A stretch of DNA of 57,689 nucleotides, from NCBI RefSeq assembly GCF_032854445.1, contig NW_027018206.1, forward strand, positions 1 through 57,689, read 5' to 3'. Source of the stretch: Liolophura sinensis. Its lineage: Eukaryota; Mollusca; Polyplacophora; Chitonida; Chitonidae. This document shows positions 51,501 through 57,689 of the stretch, piece after piece. The first letter of the stretch is position 1. Each line of letters begins with the position of its first letter. Position numbers and translations under genes: made by a program. The notes below the pieces were generated by a model that was given only the letters and a program-made list of their open reading frames with translations, did no database searches and was not told where the DNA came from.

Positions 51501-54068
51501 AAAATACGTCGGATTAGCCTCTTACCAGCAGCATTGGAACAGTTTTTCTACTTTTGGATTTTTGCCTGGTCTTTTGCGAATTGAAATCGGCTACATTAAC
51601 TATGTACAATCGCGACTGGTCATTACTATATTCAACTTTTCATTATAAGTTATGTGCCCTTCGGTAGCCCAGACGACGTCAAATCTTTGGGCCAAGCCCA
51701 TTTAACTCACCCAGCAAATGTCTTACTTCTAAGTCGAAGACAAACTCAATGTCTTTATCTACATGTAGAAAAACCACACCATTTGTATATAAAAAAAACA
51801 CAAGGTACTTGATACAATCCGCTGTAAAAAGTACAATTGAACACTGACCCACATCAATAAGGTGCCAAAGGATGCGCAATTGGGCCAGGCATCTCCAGCT
51901 GTTGAAAAATTGCAAATTTCCTTGGTTTCCCTGGAGTAAGAGCCGTTGCTGGGCACGTGATCTTGACATCATTGATTATTCATTTGTGGCTACAGCCAAA
52001 AGTATTGGTCGGAAAGCAACGCGGTTTGCACCATTCGATTTCTCGTCACAAAATACGTCGGATTAGCCTCTTACCAGCAGCATTGGAACAGTTTTTCTAC
52101 TTTTGGATTTTTGCCTGGTCTTTTGCGAATTGAAATCGGCTACATTAACTATGTACAATCGCGACTGGTCATTACTATATTCAACTTTTCATTATAAGTT
52201 ATGTGCCCTTCGGTAGCCCAGACGACGTCAAATCTTTGGGCCAAGCCCATTTAACTCACCCAGCAAATGTCTTACTTCTAAGTCGAAGACAAACTCAATG
52301 TCTTTATCTACATGTAGAAAAACCACACCATTTGTATATAAAAAAAACACAAGGTACTTGATACAATCCGCTGAAAAAAATACAATTAAACACTGACCCA
52401 CATCAATAAGGTGCCAAAGGATGCGCAATTGGGCCAGGCATCTCCAGCTGTTGAAAAATTGCAAATTTCTATGGTTTCCATGGAGTAAGAGCCGTTGCTG
52501 GGCACGTGATCTTGACATCATTGATTATTCATTTGTGGCTACAGCCAAAAGTATTGGTCGGAAAGCAACGCGGTTTGCACCATTCGATTTCTCGTCACAA
52601 AATACGTCGGATTAGCCTCTTACCAGCAGCATTGGAACAGTTTTTCCACTTTTGGATTTTTGCCTGGTCTTTTTGCGAATTGAAATCGGCTACATTAACT
52701 ATGTACAATCGCGACTGGTCATTACTATATTCAACTTTTCATTATAAGTTATGTGCCCTTCGGTAGCCCAGGCGACGTCAAATCTTTGGGCCAAGCCCAT
52801 TTAACTCACCCAGCAAATGTCTTACTTCTAAGTCGAAGACAAACTCAATGTCTTTATCTACATGTAGAAAAACCACACCATTTGTATATAAAAAAAACAC
52901 AAGGTACTTGATACAATCCGCTGTGAAAAGTTCAATTGAACACTGACCCACATCAATAAGGTGCCAAAGGATGCGCAATTGGGCCAGGCATCTCCAGCTG
53001 TTGAAAAATTGCAAATTTCCTTGGTTTCCATGGAGTAAGAGCCGTTGCTGGGCACGTGATCTTGACATCATTGATTATTCATTTGTGGCTACAGCCAAAA
53101 GTATTGGTCGGAGAGCAACGCGGTTTGCACCATTCGATTTCTCGTCACAAAATACGTCGGATTAGCCTCTTACCAGCAGCATTGGAACAGTTTTTCTACT
53201 TTTGGATTTTTGCCTGGTCTTTTTGCGAATTGAAATCGGCTACATTAACTATGTACAATCGCGACTGGTCATTACTATATTCAACTTTTCATTATAAGTT
53301 ATGTGCCCTTCGGTAGCCCAGACGACGTCAAATCTTTGGGCCAAGCCCATTTAACTCACCCAGCAAATGTCTTACTTCTAAGTCGAAGACAATCTCAATG
53401 TCTTTATCTACATGTAGAAAAACCACACCATTTGTATATAAAAAAAACAAAAGGTACTTGATACAATCCGCTGTAAAAAGTACAATTGAACACTGACCCA
53501 CATCAATAAGGTGCCAAAGGATGCGCAATTGGGCCAGGCATCTCCAGCTGTTGAAAAATTGCAAATTTCCTTGGTTTCCATGGAGTAAGAGCCGTTGCTG
53601 GGCACGTGATCTTGACATCAATTATTATTTATTTGTGGCTACAGCCAAAAGTATTGGTCGGAGAGCAACGCGGTTTGCACCATTCGATTTCTCGTCACAA
53701 AATACGTCGGATTAGCCTCTTACCAGCAGCATTGGAACAGTTTTTCTACTTTTGGATTTTTGCCTGGTCTTTTGCGAATTGAAATCGGCTACATTAACTA
53801 TGTACAATCGCGACTGGTCATTACTATATTCAACTTTTCATTATAAGTTATGTGCCCTTCGGTAGCCCAGACGACGTCAAATCTTTGGGCCAAGCCCATT
53901 TAACTCACCCAGCAAATGTCTTACTTCTAAGTCGAAGACAAACTCAATGTCTTTATCTACATGTAGAAAAACCACACCATTTGTATATAAAAAAACACAA
54001 GGTACTTGATACAATCCGCTGTAAAAAGTACAATTGAACACTGACCCACATCAATAAGGTGCCAAAGG
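48574..54068. repeat. Array segment 9a: complete 10-monomer HOR, 5,495 bp (I-S-N-L-N'-V-Q-A-B-C)
   Basis: Anchors are 48,574, 49,123, 49,674, 50,223, 50,774, 51,323, 51,872, 52,421, 52,971 and 53,521. Diagnostic marks are L at 50,087-50,098, N' with a private C at 50,668 that breaks the 12-bp palindrome, Q at 51,926-51,934, A at 52,379-52,393, B at 52,926-52,938 and C at 53,618-53,633. Every mark before 57,690 minus 5,495 recurs exactly 5,495 bp to the right. The L monomer has an L front and an S-like back (GGTCTTTTTGCG, CAAATCATTGGG), which suits the N' unit that follows it. Confidence 0.93.
50150..50475. repeat. Recombination junction inside the L monomer of the 10-mer
   Basis: The front of this monomer is L-type (GATGAGAAACTC at 50,087-50,098, TATATA followed by the longer A-run). 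The back matches the S monomer at 49,123, with five T in GGTCTTTTTGCG near 50,470 and CAAATCATTGGG at 50,581-50,592. The earlier L-like units at 40,334 and 46,377 end instead with four T and CAAATCTTTGGG. The same hybrid recurs 5,495 bp to the right, so it arose before the 10-mer was duplicated. Confidence 0.65.
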
Positions 54069-56703
54069 ATGCGCAATTGGGCCAGGCATCTCCAGCTGTT
54101 GAAAAATTGCAAATTTCCTTGGTTTCCATGGAGTAAGAGCCGTTGCTGGGCACGTGATCTTGACATCATTGATTATTCATTTGTGGCTACAGCCAAAAGT
54201 ATTGGTCGGAAAGCAACGCGGTTTGCACCATTCGATTTCTCGTCACAAAATACGTGGGATTAGCCTCTTACCAGCAGCATTGGAACAGTTTTTCTACTTT
54301 TGGATTTTTGCCTGGTCTTTTTGCTAATTGAAATCGGCTACATTAACTATGTACAATCGCGACTGGTCATTACTATATTCAGCATTTCATTATAAGTTAT
54401 GTGCCCTTCGGTAGCCCAGACGACGTCAAATCTTTGGGCCAAGCCCATTTAACTCACCCAGCAAATGTCTTACTCCTAAGTCGAAGACAAACTCAATGTC
54501 TTTATCTACATGTAGAAAAACCACACCATTTGTTTATAAAAAAACACAAGGTACTTGATACAATCCGCTGTAAAAAGTACAATTGAACACTGACCCACAT
54601 CAATAAGGTGCCAAAGGATGCGCAATTGGGCCAGGCATCTCCAGCTGTTGAAAAATTGCAAATTTCCTTGGTTTCCATGGAGTAAGAGCCGTTGCTGGGC
54701 ACGTGATCTTGACATCATTGATTATTCATTTGTGGCTACAGCCAAAAGTATTGGTCGGAGAGCAACGCGGTTTGCACCATTCGATTTCTCGTCACAAAAT
54801 ACGTCGGATTAGCCTCTTACCAGCAGCATTGGAACAGTTTTTCTACTTTTGGATTTTTGCCTGGTCTTTTTGCGAATTGAAATCGGCTACATTAACTATG
54901 TACAATCGCGACTGGTCATTACTATATTCAACTTTTCATTATAAGTTATGTGCCCTTCGGTAGCCCAGACGACGTCAAATCATTGGGCCAAGCCCATTTA
55001 ACTCACCCAGCAAATGTCTTACTTCTAAGTCGAAGAAACCCTCAATGTCTTTATCTACATGTAGAAAAACCACACCATTTGTATATCAAAAAAAACAAAA
55101 GGTACTTGATACAATCCGCTGTAAAAAGTACAATTGAACACTGACCCACATCAATAAGGTGCCAAAAGATGCGCAATTGGGCCAGGCATCTCCAGCTGTT
55201 GAAAAATTGCAAATTTCCTTGGTTTCCATGGAGTAAGAGCCGTTGCTGGGCACGTGATCTTGACATCATTGATTATTCATTTGTGGCTACAGCCAAAAGT
55301 ATTGGTCGGAGAGCAACGCGGTTTGCACCATTCGATTTCTCGTCACAAAATACGTCGGATTAGCCTCTTACCAGCAGCATTGGAACAGTTTTTCTACTTT
55401 TGGATTTTTGCCTGGTCTTTTCCGAATTGAAATCGCCTACATTAACTATGTACAATCGCGACTGGTCATTACTATATTCAACTTTTCATTATAAGTTATG
55501 TGCCCTTCGGTAGCCCAGACGACGTCAAATCTTTGGGCCAAGCCCATTTAACTCACCCAGCAAATGTCTTACTTCTAAGTCGATGAGAAACTCAATGTCT
55601 TTATCTACATGTAGAAAAACCACACCATTTGTATATAAAAAAAACACAAGGTACTTGATACAATCCGCTGTAAAAAGTACAATTGAACACTGACCCACAT
55701 CAATAAGGTGCCAAAGGATGCGCAATTGGGCCAGGCATCTCCAGCTGTTGAAAAATTGCAAATTTCCTTGGTTTCCATGGAGTAAGAGCCGTTGCTGGGC
55801 ACGTGATCTTGACATCATTGATTATTCATTTGTGGCTACAGCCAAAAGTATTGGTCGGAGAGCAACGCGGTTTGCACCATTCGATTTCTCGTCACAAAAT
55901 ACGTCGGATTAGCCTCTTACCAGCAGCATTGGAACAGTTTTTCTACTTTTGGATTTTTGCCTGGTCTTTTTGCGAATTGAAATCGGCTACATTAACTATG
56001 TACAATCGCGACTGGTCATTACTATATTCAACTTTTCATTATAAGTTATGTGCCCTTCGGTAGCCCAGACGACGTCAAATCATTGGGCCAAGCCCATTTA
56101 ACTCACCCAGCAAATGTCTTACTTCTAAGTCGAAGAAACCCTCAATGTCTTTATCTACATGTCGAAAAACCACACCATTTGTATATCAAAAAAAACAAAA
56201 GGTACTTGATACAATCCGCTGTAAAAAGTACAATTGAACACTGACCCACATCAATAAGGTGCCAAAAGATGCGCAATTGGGCCAGGCATCTCCAGCTGTT
56301 GAAAAATTGCAAATTTCCTTGGTTTCCATGGAGTAAGAGCCGTTGCTGGGCACGTGATCTTGACATCATTGATTATTCATTTGTGGCTACAGCCAAAAGT
56401 ATTGGTCGGAGAGCAACGCGGTTTGCACCATTCGATTTCTCGTCACAAAATACGTCGGATTAGCCTCTTACCAGCAGCATTGGAACAGTTTTTCTACTTT
56501 TGGATTTTTGCCTGGTCTTTTCCGAATTGAAATCGGCTACATTAACTATGTACAATCGCGACTGGTCATTACTATATTCAACTTTTCATTATAAGTTATG
56601 TGCCCTTCGGTAGCCCAGACGACGTCAAATCTTTGGGCCAAGCCCATTTAACTCACCCAGCAAATGTCTTACTTCTAAGTCGAAGACAAACTCAATGTCT
56701 TTA

Positions 56704-56715
56704 TCTACATGTAGA
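56704..56715. repeat. 12-bp perfect palindrome TCTACATGTAGA, once per monomer (representative)
   Basis: TCTACATGTAGA equals its own reverse complement. It recurs about 190 bp before the end of every monomer counted from ATGCGCA. It is intact in nearly all copies, including those where the flanks vary. It is broken in the N' units at 50,668 and 56,163. A symmetric site of this length suits binding by a dimeric protein or a short cruciform, but the sequence alone does not show either. Confidence 0.8.
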
Positions 56716-56731
56716 AAAACCACACCATTTG

Positions 56732-56746
56732 TATATAAAAAAAACA
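56732..56746 (+). promoter_or_regulatory. TATA-box-like TATATAAAA next to the A-run (representative, speculative)
   Basis: TATATAAAA followed by more A lies 17 bp after the 12-bp palindrome and fits the eukaryotic TATA consensus TATAWAAR. Most monomers have it. S-type units have TTTATAAAAAAAC instead, and N, F and G units have TATATCAAAA, which breaks it. If satellite transcripts exist, this is the most promoter-like place on the plus strand. No initiator or downstream transcript structure could be recognised, and an A/T-rich match of this kind is easy to get by chance. Confidence 0.2.
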
Positions 56747-56899
56747 CAAGGTACTTGATACAATCCGCTGTAAAAAGTACAATTGAACACTGACCCACAT
56801 CAATAAGGTGCCAAAGGATGCGCAATTGGGCCAGGCATCTCCAGCTGTTGAAAAATTGCAAATTTCCTTGGTTTCCATGGAGTAAGAGCCGTTGCTGGG

Positions 56900-56907
56900 C
56901 ACGTGAT
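56900..56907. promoter_or_regulatory. E-box CACGTGAT (complement ATCACGTG), once per monomer (representative)
   Basis: CACGTGAT is present in each monomer I read, including those where the bases just before it have changed (GGGCACG to TAAGCACG at about 16,763, 17,872 and 22,812, GTTGTTGGGC in D units). CACGTG is the core E-box for bHLH proteins. Read on the other strand, ATCACGTG fits the budding-yeast centromere element CDEI, RTCACRTG. One 8-bp match in a 550-bp unit is weak evidence of function. Confidence 0.3.
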
Positions 56908-57689
56908 CTTGACATCATTGATTATTCATTTGTGGCTACAGCCAAAAGTATTGGTCGGAGAGCAACGCGGTTTGCACCATTCGATTTCTCGTCACAAAAT
57001 ACGTCGGATTAGCCTCTTACCAGCAGCATTGGAACAGTTTTTCTACTTTTGGATTTTTGCCTGGTCTTTTGCGAATTGAAATCGGCTACATTAACTATGT
57101 ACAATCGCGACTGGTCATTACTATATTCAACTTTTCATTATAAGTTATGTGCCCTTCGGTAGCCCAGACGACGTCAAATCTTTGGGCCAAGCCCATTTAA
57201 CTCACCCAGCAAATGTCTTACTTCTAAGTCGAAGACAAACTCAATGTCTTTATCTACATGTAGAAAAACCACACCATTTGTATATAAAAAAAACACAAGG
57301 TACTTGATACAATCCGCTGTAAAAAGTACAATTGAACACTGACCCACATCAATAAGGTGCCAAAGGATGCGCAATTGGGCCAGGCATCTCCAGCTGTTGA
57401 AAAAATTGCAAATTTCCTTGGTTTCCCTGGAGTAAGAGCCGTTGCTGGGCACGTGATCTTGACATCATTGATTATTCATTTGTGGCTACAGCCAAAAGTA
57501 TTGGTCGGAAAGCAACGCGGTTTGCACCATTCGATTTCTCGTCACAAAATACGTCGGATTAGCCTCTTACCAGCAGCATTGGAACAGTTTTTCTACTTTT
57601 GGATTTTTGCCTGGTCTTTTGCGAATTGAAATCGGCTACATTAACTATGTACAATCGCGACTGGTCATTACTATATTCAACTTTTCATT

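Larger units (their letters stand above)
1..57689. repeat. Satellite DNA array, ~550-bp monomer, ~105 head-to-tail copies
   Basis: The same ~550-bp unit repeats without a break across the window. Each unit carries ATGCGCA once. Anchor positions: 161,710,1262,1827,2377,2926,3474,4024,4573,5124,5673,6222,6774,7322,7873,8423,8974,9523,10074,10626,11176,11727,12276,12827,13379,13929,14479,15029,15579,16132,16683,17233,17784,18333,18882,19434,19984,20533,21083,21634,22184,22733,23282,23831,24383,24933,25482,26032,26583,27137,27685,28236,28787,29340,29891,30442,30991,31539,32087,32634,33184,33734,34284,34834,35383,35932,36482,37032,37582,38135,38685,39234,39785,40334,40883,41432,41983,42532,43081,43630,44180,44728,45277,45828,46377,46926,47476,48026,48574,49123,49674,50223,50774,51323,51872,52421,52971,53521,54069,54618,55169,55718,56269,56818,57367. 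Spacing is 547-554 except one of 565. Landmarks in order after the anchor: CCATGG, CACGTGAT, TCGCGA, GACGTC, TCTACATGTAGA, then an A-run after TATATA. Neighbouring copies differ by a few substitutions and by A-run or T-run length. No other DNA is interspersed. Centromeric or other heterochromatic identity is inferred. Confidence 0.99.
54069..57689. repeat. Array segment 9b: second 10-monomer HOR, cut by the window end
   Basis: About 6.6 monomers (anchors 54,069, 54,618, 55,169, 55,718, 56,269, 56,818, 57,367) repeat segment 9a at an offset of 5,495 bp in the same order I-S-N-L-N'-V-Q. The private palindrome-breaking C is at 56,163. The only difference I noticed is one extra A in the A-run near 57,401-57,406. 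The copy stops because the window stops; the missing A, B and C units presumably lie outside. Confidence 0.93.

Noticed and set aside
56932-56977. tRNA/SINE-like A and B boxes (TGGCTACAGCCA, then GGTTTGCACC 36 bp on)
   Set aside because: Spacing is acceptable, but the A box fits poorly and the B box matches only about 7 of 11 consensus positions, with the GTTCGA core lost. TGGCTACAGCCA is better seen as a small inverted repeat.
57033-57060. Resemblance to a kinetoplastid spliced-leader exon followed by an Sm-like ATTTTTG
   Set aside because: ATTGGAACAG plus TTTTTCTACT matches about 17 of 20 positions of the trypanosome exon as I recall it, but no GT splice donor follows, the usual 5' end is absent, and this is one of the most variable parts of the monomer (TTTTTCTAC, TTTTTCCAC, TTTTCCCAC), unlike a functional exon.
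57299-57322. 5S rRNA-like GGTACTTGAT...CCGCTG
   Set aside because: A short resemblance to the 5S internal control region, but the preceding conserved 5S box is not at the right distance and no 120-nt 5S fold is evident.
1-57689. Hammerhead ribozyme in the satellite
   Set aside because: Some animal satellites encode one, but I found no CTGANGA core paired with a GAAA segment on either strand of the monomer.
1-57689. CENP-B box
   Set aside because: Tested TTCG sites on both strands against TTCGnnnnAnnCGGG; none keeps the second half.
1-57689. CRISPR array
   Set aside because: The unit is 550 bp and fully repeated; there are no short repeats separated by unique spacers.
1-57689. Transposon or retroelement as source or insertion
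   Set aside because: No terminal inverted repeats, long terminal repeats, target-site duplications, poly-A tails at junctions or transposase/reverse transcriptase frames were seen; monomers abut directly.

Overview
The whole 57,689-base window is one uninterrupted head-to-tail tandem satellite array. The monomer is about 550 bp, and I count 105 copies of a fixed anchor (ATGCGCA), the first at 161 and the last at 57,367, a mean spacing of 550.06 bp. All copies lie in the same orientation. I see no unique sequence, inverted block, transposon insertion, tRNA, rRNA or believable protein gene anywhere. Both window ends fall inside a monomer, so neither edge of the array is visible.

The organism must be a eukaryote: tens of kilobases of gene-free, hundreds-of-bp tandem repeat with higher-order structure is typical of centromeric, pericentromeric, subtelomeric or other heterochromatic DNA. 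I cannot name the species. One representative monomer region (56,821-57,360, counted by hand) is about 41% G+C with 19 CpG against about 22 expected. CpG is therefore not depleted, which argues against a heavily CpG-methylated vertebrate-like genome.

The array is organised into higher-order repeats (HORs) that change along it. (1) 1-2,376: mixed lead-in. (2) 2,377-8,973: short variable HORs (3, 5 and 4 monomers), each starting with a distinctive D monomer. (3) 8,974-14,478: two successive 5-monomer HORs (about 2,753 bp). (4) 14,479-17,783: mosaic monomers. (5) 17,784-27,136: a segmental duplication with a 9-monomer period (4,949 bp). (6) 27,137-32,633: mosaic of the earlier families, studded with single-base indels. 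(7) 32,634-40,882: mixed region holding isolated forms of the monomers used later. (8) 40,883-48,573: two related 7-monomer HORs (3,845 and 3,846 bp). (9) 48,574-57,689: a 10-monomer HOR of 5,495 bp, one full copy plus about two thirds of a second, essentially identical.

The best story here is the right-hand 17 kb. Private mutations let one follow how 7-mer and 10-mer HORs relate through monomers that look like unequal-crossover hybrids. The near identity of the 10-mer copies marks the most recent amplification, apparently continuing past the right edge. The main caution is that 1,700-7,050 and 26,700-32,130 hold dense single-base indels that look like uncorrected long-read consensus errors. 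Short reading frames of 60-120 codons recur in every copy but are opened and closed by A-run and T-run length changes, so I treat none as genes. I found no new protein-based system.
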